Shown: positions 26,945-34,586 of the stretch, in pieces
Numbering within the stretch: the stretch's first letter is position 1
Layout of the letters: every line of letters begins with the position of its first letter
Assembly (NCBI RefSeq): GCF_040549045.1
Contig: NZ_JBEWTB010000002.1
Coordinates: 4,328,501-4,392,500, forward strand
Direction of reading: 5' to 3'
DNA from: Endozoicomonas sp. NE40
GTDB taxonomy: Bacteria; Pseudomonadota; Gammaproteobacteria; Pseudomonadales; Endozoicomonadaceae
DNA: 64,000 bases
Made by a program: the position numbers and the translations under genes
Notes under the pieces: generated by a model
Told to the model about the DNA's origin: nothing
The model's input: the letters and a program-made list of their open reading frames with translations, nothing else
Databases searched by the model: none

Positions 26945-27001
26945 TTTTTTAGAAAGACTTTTTGAAAAGGCTTTTTTTGAGAAGACTTTTTTTGGAAAAA
27001 C
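26945..27001 (+). repeat. Poly-T direct repeats between prfB and lysS
   Basis: The 66-bp spacer holds four T runs of five to seven bases, separated by similar purine-rich pieces (AGAAAGAC, GAAAAGGC, GAGAAGAC, GGAAAAAC). Together they form imperfect direct repeats of about 13-15 bp. No hairpin is evident. The tract leads straight into the lysS start, whose only ribosome binding signal is a GGA. Confidence 0.6.
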
Positions 27002-27002
27002 A

Positions 27003-28496
27003 ATGTCTGAAGAACAAATGATCGACGCGCAGGAAGAGAACCGCCTGGTTGCCCTGCGCCGTGAAAAGCTGGCGGCTATCCGCGCTGAACGGGTCGCTTT
27101 CCCGAACAAGTTTCGTCGTGACGCTTATGCGGCTGATTTGCAGGAACAATACAAAGAAGCCGGTAAAGAAGAACTGCTGGAAGCGGGCCACAAAGTCCGG
27201 GTCGCTGGTCGTATCATGCTGAACCGTGGTGCGTTCATGGAGATTCAGGATGCTTCCGGCCGTATTCAGGTTTACGTAAACCGTAAAGTGCTGGATAAGA
27301 GCACCCTGAAAGAAGTTAAAACCTGGGATATGGGCGATATCATCGGCGCCGAAGGTACAGTGCAACGATCCGGAAAGGGCGACCTGTATGTGGATATGGA
27401 AGGCGTGGAGCTGTTGACCAAGTCCCTGCGTCCGCTGCCAGACAAGCACAAGGGTCTGACGGATACGGAAATGCGCTATCGTCAGCGTTACGTGGACCTG
27501 ATCATGAACGATGAGTCCCGTGATGCTTTCCGTGTGCGTTCCCGTATTATTCAGGTGATCCGCGACTACTTCCACAAGAATGAATACATGGAAGTAGAAA
27601 CGCCGATGCTGCAAACCATTCCGGGTGGGGCGACAGCGCGTCCGTTTGTGACCCATCACAATGCTCTGGATATGGAGATGTTCCTGCGTATTGCACCGGA
27701 ACTGTACCTGAAGCGTCTGGTCGTGGGTGGTTTCGAGCGTGTGTTCGAAATTAACCGCAACTTCCGTAACGAAGGTCTGTCTACCCGTCATAACCCGGAA
27801 TTCACCATGATTGAGTTCTACCAGGCGTATGCGGATTACATTGACATGATGGATCACACCGAAACCCTGTTCCGCCTGCTGGCTGAAGAAGTGACCGGTA
27901 GCACCAAAGTGACGTATCAGGGTACGGAACTGGACTTCGGCAAGCCATTTGCCCGCATGTCTGTGTTTGAATCTATCCTGCACTTTAACCCTGAGCTGGA
28001 AGCGGCGGATATTGACAATATCGAATCTGCAACCGCCGTGGCGAAGAAACTGGGTATCGAAGTGAAAGACATCTGGGGGCTGGGCAAGATCCAGATTGAG
28101 ATCTTCGAAGAGACCGTTGAAGAGCGCCTGATCGACCCAACCTTTATCACTCAGTATCCGACTGAAGTGTCTCCGCTGGCTCGTCGCAGCGATGAAGACC
28201 CGTTTGTCAGTGACCGTTTTGAGTTCTTCGTGGGTGGTCGTGAAATTGCCAACGGTTTTTCCGAGTTGAACGACGCGGAAGACCAGGCAGAACGCTTCCG
28301 TCAGCAGGTGGCGGAGAAGGATGCGGGTGATGATGAAGCCATGCATTACGATGCAGACTACATCAATGCTCTGGAATACGGCCTGCCACCAACAGCGGGT
28401 GAAGGTATCGGTATTGACCGTCTGGTGATGCTGTTTACCGACGCACCTTCTATTCGGGACGTGCTGCTGTTCCCGCACATGCGTCCACAGGTTTAA
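27003..28496 (+). CDS. lysS: Lysyl-tRNA synthetase (class II)
   Basis: It charges tRNA-Lys. The 497-residue protein has an N-terminal OB-fold anticodon-binding domain (GRIMLNRGAFMEIQDASGRIQVYV, about residues 68-92). A class II catalytic domain follows, with motif 2 at FERVFEINRNFRNEGLSTRHNPEFTM and motif 3 at GLPPTAGEGIGIDRLVMLF near the C-terminus. The length and order fit bacterial LysRS. It lies 66 bp after prfB on the same strand, the usual pairing. The 509-codon frame opposite to it is an antisense shadow. Confidence 0.97.
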   Translation: MSEEQMIDAQEENRLVALRREKLAAIRAERVAFPNKFRRDAYAADLQEQYKEAGKEELLEAGHKVRVAGRIMLNRGAFMEIQDASGRIQVYVNRKVLDKSTLKEVKTWDMGDIIGAEGTVQRSGKGDLYVDMEGVELLTKSLRPLPDKHKGLTDTEMRYRQRYVDLIMNDESRDAFRVRSRIIQVIRDYFHKNEYMEVETPMLQTIPGGATARPFVTHHNALDMEMFLRIAPELYLKRLVVGGFERVFEINRNFRNEGLSTRHNPEFTMIEFYQAYADYIDMMDHTETLFRLLAEEVTGSTKVTYQGTELDFGKPFARMSVFESILHFNPELEAADIDNIESATAVAKKLGIEVKDIWGLGKIQIEIFEETVEERLIDPTFITQYPTEVSPLARRSDEDPFVSDRFEFFVGGREIANGFSELNDAEDQAERFRQQVAEKDAGDDEAMHYDADYINALEYGLPPTAGEGIGIDRLVMLFTDAPSIRDVLLFPHMRPQV

Positions 28497-28916
28497 TGCC
28501 TGCCGGTGCAGCTGGTCGAGCCAGATCAGCTGTGCCTCTCCTTTCGTCTGCTGTCAGAAAACCCTGTTTATGTCTGGGTTTTTGTCTTAGCCGTCCAGTT
28601 AATCTGCTTAAACATAGTCCAGTCCCGAACGGATGCATGAGCCTGCGGATGCTGCTCTTGAAACCCTGTTCTGAGGCTGGCTTTTTTACGAACTTTGGGC
28701 ATAAGTGCCGGTTAGATTCTATACTGCTTCACCATCTCACCCGGCAGGGCTTTACAGGTCTGTGTTCAGGCAGTCTCTGCGGGAGAGTTCCGGCAATGCC
28801 CGATTGAGGGCATTGCGACAAACAATAAGTCAATGTAGCCGTTGTCAGCGAGCGCCTGACAGTGATGAGGGCTTATTACAGAAGATTAACAGGCAAACGG
28901 TATAAGGCATTTCCTC
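28497..28916. other. Intergenic region between lysS and the TetR gene
   Basis: This 420-bp stretch contains the lysS terminator and, at 28794-28815, a perfect 8-bp hairpin (CAATGCCC with GGGCATTG, six-base loop) without a T tract. Frames of 60 to 100 codons occur on both strands, but none has a ribosome binding site or recognisable sequence. The promoter of the TetR gene must lie in the right half. Confidence 0.45.
28558..28583 (+). terminator. Rho-independent terminator of lysS
   Basis: AAAACCC pairs with GGGTTTT across an 11-base loop and runs into a T5 tract, 61 bp after the lysS stop codon. Confidence 0.7.
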
Positions 28917-29687
28917 ATGGAAGCAACGAACTGTGAAGTAGTGAGTGACTCTCTTTCTCAGACCAGTAAAGACAATGGTACTTCCTCCAGCGGATCGTCA
29001 AATGGAAATGAAGCCCTGAAGTATCAGGGACGAAAAACCAGTCGTGCCAACAGTGAGCAGCGACGTCGCATTATTCTTGAAGCGGCATTGCGCATTGTTG
29101 TGCGAGATGGTGTCAGAGGCGTCCGCCACCGCGCGGTTGCCAGGGAAGCCGAGGTTCCACTGTCTGCAACCACTTATTATTTCAAAGATATTTCAGATCT
29201 CATTACAGACACCTTTACGTTGTTTGTGGAAATGGGGGCGGAAAAATTCAAGGCGTTCTGGGAAGAGTCTGACTCCAAGCTGCAGGAGGCCCTGGCGCTG
29301 CTGGGTGGACAGGATTCAGCCAGTCTCAGTCAGGAAGTCAGGCTGGTGTTTGTGGAGAGAATGGTAGATCTGGCGGTGCATTATATTGTTACGCAGCTAA
29401 GGGATCACCGGGATTATCTGATTGCAGAACGATCGTTTCAGCTTGAATGCCTGCGTAATGAAAATCTTCGTCCTGTGGCATTTAATCACCAGTCTTACCT
29501 GTTAAACAGTCTGGAAAGCTTCTTCCGGCGTGTGGGTTCAGAGAAGCCTGATATTGATGCCCAGCTCTTTTCTGCGGTTATTATGCAGGTTGAATATCAA
29601 TGCATGGTTCAACCCGGTGACGAGCCTGACACCGGGTTGATTCGCAGCAGGTTAATGCGTCAGATCAGCCTGATGCTAGTGGGTTAG
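28917..29687 (+). CDS. TetR family transcriptional regulator
   Basis: The 256-residue protein has a TetR DNA-binding domain at about residues 45-95. The pattern is RRRIILEAALRIVVRDGVRGVRHRAVAREAEVPLSATTYYFKDISDLI, with the helix-turn-helix ending in the typical TTYYFKD. About 40 Ser/Thr/Asn-rich residues precede it. The C-terminal ligand domain is helical and not diagnostic. From memory, a TetR gene next to lysS and prfB is also present in Pseudomonas (PA3699-PA3701), so the neighbourhood may be old. Its target is not known; no other gene of the same direction lies next to it. Confidence 0.88.
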   Translation: MEATNCEVVSDSLSQTSKDNGTSSSGSSNGNEALKYQGRKTSRANSEQRRRIILEAALRIVVRDGVRGVRHRAVAREAEVPLSATTYYFKDISDLITDTFTLFVEMGAEKFKAFWEESDSKLQEALALLGGQDSASLSQEVRLVFVERMVDLAVHYIVTQLRDHRDYLIAERSFQLECLRNENLRPVAFNHQSYLLNSLESFFRRVGSEKPDIDAQLFSAVIMQVEYQCMVQPGDEPDTGLIRSRLMRQISLMLVG

Positions 29688-29702
29688 ATACGGATTGGTT
29701 GA

Positions 29703-30770
29703 CTATTGCCAGAACGGGCTGTATTCAAGAATGCTGTCCGTGCTGGTTCTGTCAGCGACTTCCAGGCTGAGAATACCCAGCTCCTGCATAAAGCCGTAAA
29801 CCATAATGGCGTTTGACAACGTCAGATACGAGAACCCCTGGTGCTGACGATAGCCCAGCCGGTTCAGCTGTTGCTCTTTATCTAACGGGTGTTGTTCGGT
29901 CTGTTCACGGTTCAGTGAGCGATCAATAAATTGCTTCACTTCATGCTGTGTGATCAGCAATTGCTCTGGTTCCGTTTTTATTGCCTCCAGCAGGCTGTAC
30001 TGGAACAGGCTGCCAATTGCCACGACTTCTCCATTATTGCGAGTGATTTGTGAGCGAACCAGTTTGGGAATCTTTTCCGCCAGATGATGTGCAAACCTTA
30101 CCCCTTCTTCAAACTGATCGCTGGTTAATGGATGGAGGTTGTCGTTCTTCTGCAAGTCCTTCCCCTGGACGACTTCCAGCAGGTAGCGGAAAAATGACCG
30201 GGAACCAGCATCTCCCTTGTAAGCTATAGTATCAGCGGCCGGATCGTCTGCAATCAGCTGGTAGCTGTTATTACCAATATCCCAGACGACGGGTTTGCCG
30301 GGCTTTTTGCTGGCGCGCAATGCGGTGAAATAGTCTATCTGGTTTTCATCGTCCTGCGTCAGTATCTGCATAACAAGACCGGTTTTACCCTGCAGGGCTG
30401 ACTGAACCTCTACCTTGTTGCTGGTAATCCTGATGGCTTCTGTTGCAACCACCTTGATATGAGCGGTGTGGTAATAGCTGGCTTTATCTTTCAATCTCAG
30501 AAATATATCTGACATGGCATCAAGGGTAGCCTTATCGATGGTGTGCCAGTCATTATTCAGCACATTGTCATGTAAGCGGAAGGCGATACTGTCCTGGTCT
30601 TTGATCTCCAGAATGGTGTCATTGCTGCTGTTGACGTCCGCAATAGCGTACTTGATGGCGCTTGAACCCACTTCAATGACCATGCGTCGCTCGACGCTGT
30701 CTGTGGCAAACAGGGGTGATGCGATAAAGCAGGCAACCATCAGCAAATGGCGTAACAGAGCGCGTTTCAT
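29703..30770 (-). CDS. Exported Ppx/GppA-like protein with degenerate phosphate loop
   Basis: The 355-residue protein starts with a signal peptide (MKRALLRHLLMVACFIASPLFA). The rest follows the N-terminal fold of exopolyphosphatase/pppGpp phosphatase: RRMVIEVGSSAIKYAIADV replaces the DxGSxSxK opening, VVATEAIRITSNKVEV matches the VATSAxRxAxN block, and VVWDIGNNSYQLI sits where the family has DIGGGSTEL. The two Gly of the second phosphate loop are therefore Asn-Asn, and the first acidic residue is Glu. Export of a Ppx/GppA relative is unusual, because known members act on cytoplasmic polyphosphate or pppGpp. Activity is doubtful. It is convergent with the TetR gene and divergent from ung. Confidence 0.68.
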   Translation of the reverse strand: MKRALLRHLLMVACFIASPLFATDSVERRMVIEVGSSAIKYAIADVNSSNDTILEIKDQDSIAFRLHDNVLNNDWHTIDKATLDAMSDIFLRLKDKASYYHTAHIKVVATEAIRITSNKVEVQSALQGKTGLVMQILTQDDENQIDYFTALRASKKPGKPVVWDIGNNSYQLIADDPAADTIAYKGDAGSRSFFRYLLEVVQGKDLQKNDNLHPLTSDQFEEGVRFAHHLAEKIPKLVRSQITRNNGEVVAIGSLFQYSLLEAIKTEPEQLLITQHEVKQFIDRSLNREQTEQHPLDKEQQLNRLGYRQHQGFSYLTLSNAIMVYGFMQELGILSLEVADRTSTDSILEYSPFWQ

Positions 30771-30952
30771 AATAGCTCCTTTGAGTAATCAAAAGAGTTG
30801 TCGGCCATAGGATATGGTTGTTAATGGTTCGGGTAGAGTGGTTTGTGAAACATTTGCAATGCGTGGCTGAAACAGAAGTTTGGTTTTATAATCCCGTCTG
30901 ATTTTTTTGACAAGTGGCTGCTGGTTAATCCTGCAGCCTCTGGAGAAGGTAC

Positions 30953-31642
30953 ATGCGCGAAGTTAGGCTTGAGCCTACATGGAAGGCTCATCTGCAGGAC
31001 GAGTTTGATAAAGACTACATTCAGACCCTGAGAGCCTTTCTGCTGGCTGAAAAAGCGGCTGGTAAAACGATTTATCCCCACGGTGATGAATACTTTAATG
31101 CTCTGAATCTGACGCCTTTCGAACAGGTAAAGGTGGTAATACTGGGGCAGGACCCTTACCACGGTCCGGGGCAGGCACATGGATTGTCGTTTTCGGTTCG
31201 GCCCGATATAACCATTCCACCGTCTCTGGTGAACATGTACAAAGAGCTGCACAGTGATCTGGGTATTGAACCTGCCCGGCATGGTTTTCTTGAGCATTGG
31301 GCTCAGCAGGGTGTTCTGTTGTTAAACAGCGTACTGACGGTTCAGCATAAACAGGCGGCGTCGCACCAGGGGCGAGGTTGGGAAGAGTTTACTGACCGTA
31401 TCATTGCTGAACTGAATGAAAAACGCGAAAACATTGTGTTTATTCTCTGGGGAAGTTATGCCCAGCGCAAAGGACGGTTTATTGATGCTTCAAAGCATTG
31501 TGTGATCAAGTCGGTGCATCCGTCACCTCTGTCGGCTTACCGTGGCTTTTTTGGCAGTAAGCCGTTCTCCAGAGCCAATGACTACCTGAATTCCTGCGGG
31601 ATCAACCCTGTCGACTGGCGCTTGCCTGATGTCGTTCAATAA
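30953..31642 (+). CDS. ung: Uracil-DNA glycosylase
   Basis: It removes uracil from DNA as the first step of base excision repair. The 229-residue protein has the water-activating motif GQDPYHGPGQAHGLSFSV (about residues 64-81) and the DNA-intercalating loop HPSPLSAYRGFFGSKPFS (about residues 189-206), both as in family 1 enzymes. The length is normal. It stands alone, convergent with ansA, with a shared hairpin between them. Confidence 0.97.
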   Translation: MREVRLEPTWKAHLQDEFDKDYIQTLRAFLLAEKAAGKTIYPHGDEYFNALNLTPFEQVKVVILGQDPYHGPGQAHGLSFSVRPDITIPPSLVNMYKELHSDLGIEPARHGFLEHWAQQGVLLLNSVLTVQHKQAASHQGRGWEEFTDRIIAELNEKRENIVFILWGSYAQRKGRFIDASKHCVIKSVHPSPLSAYRGFFGSKPFSRANDYLNSCGINPVDWRLPDVVQ

Positions 31643-31652
31643 ATTATTTTCA

Positions 31653-31684
31653 ATAAGGGCTGCATTCGAATATGCAACCCTTAT
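31653..31684. terminator. Hairpin between convergent ung and ansA
   Basis: ATAAGGG and TGCAT pair with ATGCA and CCCTTAT around a six-base loop, with one C-A mismatch: 12 paired positions in all. It lies 10 bp after ung and just before the end of ansA, and probably ends both transcripts. Confidence 0.65.
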
Positions 31685-31689
31685 CAGGC

Positions 31690-32703
31690 TTAAGGCAGAG
31701 TCACTTCACCCGCCAGGCTCTGTCCCAGCTGTTCTTTAACCTGTTCAACGGTCAGACCGTTAGAGAACAGGTGGTGCAGCTTACAGAACATGGCTTCGGT
31801 GGTGGTGTCCAGTCCACCCACAACACCGGCATTGGCCAGTGCGGAACCGGCTGCGTAGCTACCCTGATGCACAGTACCACGGTGGCACTGGGTCAGGTTA
31901 ACAATCAGCTTGCCAGCGTCTGTCGCTTTCTTCAGTGTATCCAGGAACGCCTGATCGCCATCCGGGCCATTACCGGTACCGTAAGTACGCATGATAAAGG
32001 CTTTCATTGGCTGCTGAAGAATGCTTTCAATCCATTCAGCGTTAATGCCCGGGAACAGTTGCAGAATGCCGACATGGGTTTCAGAGTCGCAGTCCAGCAG
32101 GAATTTCGGCTCGCCTTCCGGCTTATGCAGCAGGAATTCATCCAGATCAATATTGATGTCTGCGCGACCCAGCCATGGGTAGTTTGGCGTGTCGAACGCA
32201 TCGAACAGATAGGCATTCTGTTTGCGGCAGCGGTTGCCACGCATCAGACGACCATTGAAGTACAGGCAGACTTCTTTAATGCGCTCATCGGCTGCCAGGC
32301 TCAGGGCGCCGACCAGGTTTTCCAAGCCGTCGGTACGGGCTTCGCACAAGGGAATCTGGGAACCGGTAAAAATAACAGGCTTGCTCAGGTTACGCAGCAT
32401 GAAGGACATCATGGAGCAGGAGTAAGCCATGGTATCGGTGCCGTGCAGTACCACAAAACCGTCGTATTCGTCGTATTTGCTGGCGATATCGTTAGCGATC
32501 TGTTTCCAGTTGTCCGGACGGATATTGCTGGAGTCAATCAGTTGCTCGTATTCACCCAGGTCAAAATCAGGCAGGCTGGTGCGAACATTGGCAGGCAGTT
32601 TTTCTTCCAGCAGGCCCATCAGGTTCTCTGCTGGCGCATAGCCGGAGTCTGTTGGCTTCATGCCAATAGTGCCGCCGGTGTAGGCAACGTAGATCTTTTT
32701 CAT
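31690..32703 (-). CDS. ansA: L-asparaginase, cytoplasmic type I
   Basis: It hydrolyses asparagine to aspartate and ammonia. The 337-residue protein lacks a signal peptide. It carries both catalytic Thr motifs, YTGGTIGMK at residues 8-16 and VLHGTDTMAYS near residue 88, and the type I features FTGSQIPLCEARTDGLENL and LYFNGRLMRGNR. A GAGAGAAG ribosome binding site precedes ATG 32703. nhaC lies upstream on the same strand but is separated by a terminator. Confidence 0.94.
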   Translation of the reverse strand: MKKIYVAYTGGTIGMKPTDSGYAPAENLMGLLEEKLPANVRTSLPDFDLGEYEQLIDSSNIRPDNWKQIANDIASKYDEYDGFVVLHGTDTMAYSCSMMSFMLRNLSKPVIFTGSQIPLCEARTDGLENLVGALSLAADERIKEVCLYFNGRLMRGNRCRKQNAYLFDAFDTPNYPWLGRADINIDLDEFLLHKPEGEPKFLLDCDSETHVGILQLFPGINAEWIESILQQPMKAFIMRTYGTGNGPDGDQAFLDTLKKATDAGKLIVNLTQCHRGTVHQGSYAAGSALANAGVVGGLDTTTEAMFCKLHHLFSNGLTVEQVKEQLGQSLAGEVTLP

Positions 32704-32718
32704 CGTCTTCTCTCAGGC

Positions 32719-32747
32719 AAAAACGCCCGGAACAGTCAGTCCGGGCG
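32719..32747 (-). terminator. Rho-independent terminator of nhaC
   Basis: On the minus strand, CGCCCGG and CCGGGCG pair across a ten-base loop and are followed by TTTTT. It lies between the end of nhaC and the start of ansA. Confidence 0.75.
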
Positions 32748-32778
32748 CATAACTATACAACTTGGCTAGTTACAGTAC

Positions 32779-34191
32779 TCAGGCAGGTTGCAGCTGTGCA
32801 GACTTGACGTACTTGTTGTCGTCAGGGCGGAATTTGCCCAGGTACGCAAAGCCAATCACCAGGGCAATCACAGCAAAGCTCATCCACATGTAAGGAACGT
32901 ACTCAAAAGTGGAAACACCCAGCAGGCCTGCCATGAAAATACCGTTATCACTCCATGGTACCATACCAGAGGTCAGGGTTCCGCCAAATTCCGCAGAGCG
33001 GGAGAGCATACGACGGTCAACGTTCATACGGTCGTAGCTGCCGGACATGATCTTCGGTGTCAGGATCAGGGACACGTACATGGCACTGCCGAATACGTTG
33101 GCAAAGAAGGCGGTTACGACTGTGTAAGCAGTCAGGTTACCTTCATTGGTGATGCGGTTTTCGTACTGTTTGGCAACAGTTTCCAGAATACCCACTTTAT
33201 CCAGCAGACCACCAAAGCCCAGACCGAAGATGATAACGGCAACAGAACCCAGCATGTTAGACATGCCACCACGGTTCAGGATGTTGTCGATAAAGGCATT
33301 ACCGGATTCCATGGACAGAGGCGCCCACATGCTGCTCAGTGCTTCAACCGGGGTACGGTCCTGGAACAGGATCGCCCAAAGCATACCCAGGGCGGAACCA
33401 AACATGATGACCGGGTAGGAAGGCATCTTGCGGGACAGCATGAACAGAACGGCCATTACTGGTACAAACGCCAGCGGAGAAATGCTGAAGTGCGACTCCA
33501 TCACTTCCATTACCGCCTGAACCTGTGCCATATCAGCGTTACCGCTGAACTGGAAGCCGTAGAAAGTGAAGGCAATCGCAGTCAGGATGTAGGCAGTGAC
33601 ACTGATCGGCAGCATGCCTTTGATGTGGTCGACGATTTCAACCTCAGACATGGAAGACGCCAGAATCACGGAGTCAGACAGAGGCGACAGTTTGTCACCA
33701 AAGTAAACGCCAGACAGGATGGCACCTGCTGTGACGGGTGCAGGAACGCCCAGACCCTGACCGATACCCATCATGGCAATACCGGCGGTACCGGCCGCAC
33801 CCCAGGAGGTGCCGGTAGCCAGAGCGGTCATGGAGCAGATGATCAGTGTGGCCAGCAGGAAGATGGATGGATGAATAGACATCAGTCCATAGTAGATAAT
33901 GCTGGGTACAATACCACCGGCAATCCAGGTACCTACCAGAGTACCAACAGCCAGTAGAATAAGAATGGCACCCATGCCCTTATAGATGCCTTCCGCTGCA
34001 GCGGCTTCCAGGTCCTTATAGGTGTGACCCAGTTTGACACCCAGGCCCATCGCCAGGAACCAGCCAGCACACAACGCCAGCTGAATAGGCAGGTCGAGTT
34101 TGGCAGTGAATGAAAAAGCCAGTGCCAGGAACGTACCCAGTACCAGAAAAACCTGCAGCATAGTCGGCAGACGCTTAGAACTCTTGTGCAT
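32779..34191 (-). CDS. nhaC: Na+/H+ antiporter NhaC
   Basis: It is an integral inner-membrane antiporter that expels sodium in exchange for protons. The protein of about 470 residues has roughly twelve hydrophobic segments and family blocks such as GTSWGAAGTAGIAMMGIG and SGVYFGDKLSPLSDSVILASSMSEVEIVDHIK (about residues 140-195), SMWAPLSM, and TLTSGMVPWSDNGIFMAGLLGV near the C-terminus. I chose ATG 34191 (MHKSSKRLPTM) because a GGAG lies upstream and the extra 15 residues of the longer frame are not family-like. A Na+ antiporter fits the marine, sodium-based theme of the window. Confidence 0.93.
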   Translation of the reverse strand: MHKSSKRLPTMLQVFLVLGTFLALAFSFTAKLDLPIQLALCAGWFLAMGLGVKLGHTYKDLEAAAAEGIYKGMGAILILLAVGTLVGTWIAGGIVPSIIYYGLMSIHPSIFLLATLIICSMTALATGTSWGAAGTAGIAMMGIGQGLGVPAPVTAGAILSGVYFGDKLSPLSDSVILASSMSEVEIVDHIKGMLPISVTAYILTAIAFTFYGFQFSGNADMAQVQAVMEVMESHFSISPLAFVPVMAVLFMLSRKMPSYPVIMFGSALGMLWAILFQDRTPVEALSSMWAPLSMESGNAFIDNILNRGGMSNMLGSVAVIIFGLGFGGLLDKVGILETVAKQYENRITNEGNLTAYTVVTAFFANVFGSAMYVSLILTPKIMSGSYDRMNVDRRMLSRSAEFGGTLTSGMVPWSDNGIFMAGLLGVSTFEYVPYMWMSFAVIALVIGFAYLGKFRPDDNKYVKSAQLQPA

Positions 34192-34586
34192 TAAGAGTAA
34201 CTCCATAAAACCTTGTAGTAGCAGGTCAATTATCACACTGGACAGGACTGGTTATATGTTGATCTATGTCATGTAATTTTTCGTAAATGATCGGAAGATT
34301 TTGCTTTTTGATACAGGTCAATTTTTGAGCGTTAAGGTTGAAAATTAAACGATTTTGTAAATAGTGAAAACTTGCAGATGCCTATGAAATCTACCTGTCT
34401 GGCGGGGTGAGTTACGTAAAAATTCACCTGTTAATGAGTATGATAAAACGATAAAAGAGACTGGTTTTCAGGTGCAGAGTGGTCGATAAGGTGTAAACCA
34501 GAGAGGTGTTTTGATCAGTGTTGGTACCGGACAGGTTCGGGTTAAGTCATAAACGAACCTGTTCGGTTGATATTTTAAGACGGCCT
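34192..34586. promoter_or_regulatory. Intergenic region between recD and nhaC with long inverted repeat
   Basis: No gene is seen in this AT-rich stretch. It must hold the nhaC promoter (minus strand). Near its right end, CCGGACAGGTTCG (34527-34539) is matched in inverted form by CGAACCTGTTCGG (34554-34566), with one G-T pair and a 14-base spacer. This lies 21 bp after the recD stop and may be the terminator of the recCBD operon, though it has no T tract. Confidence 0.45.

Noticed and set aside
26949..28478. 509-codon frame antisense to lysS
   Set aside because: It is the shadow of a conserved GC-rich coding gene; the translated product has no domain pattern and no ribosome binding site.
31672..32769. 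365-codon frame antisense to ansA
   Set aside because: It covers a certain asparaginase gene in reverse; the composition is that of an antisense translation and no motif is seen.
32788..33957. 389-codon frame antisense to nhaC
   Set aside because: Rich in His, Gln and Gly as expected from reverse reading of membrane-protein codons; nhaC is certain.
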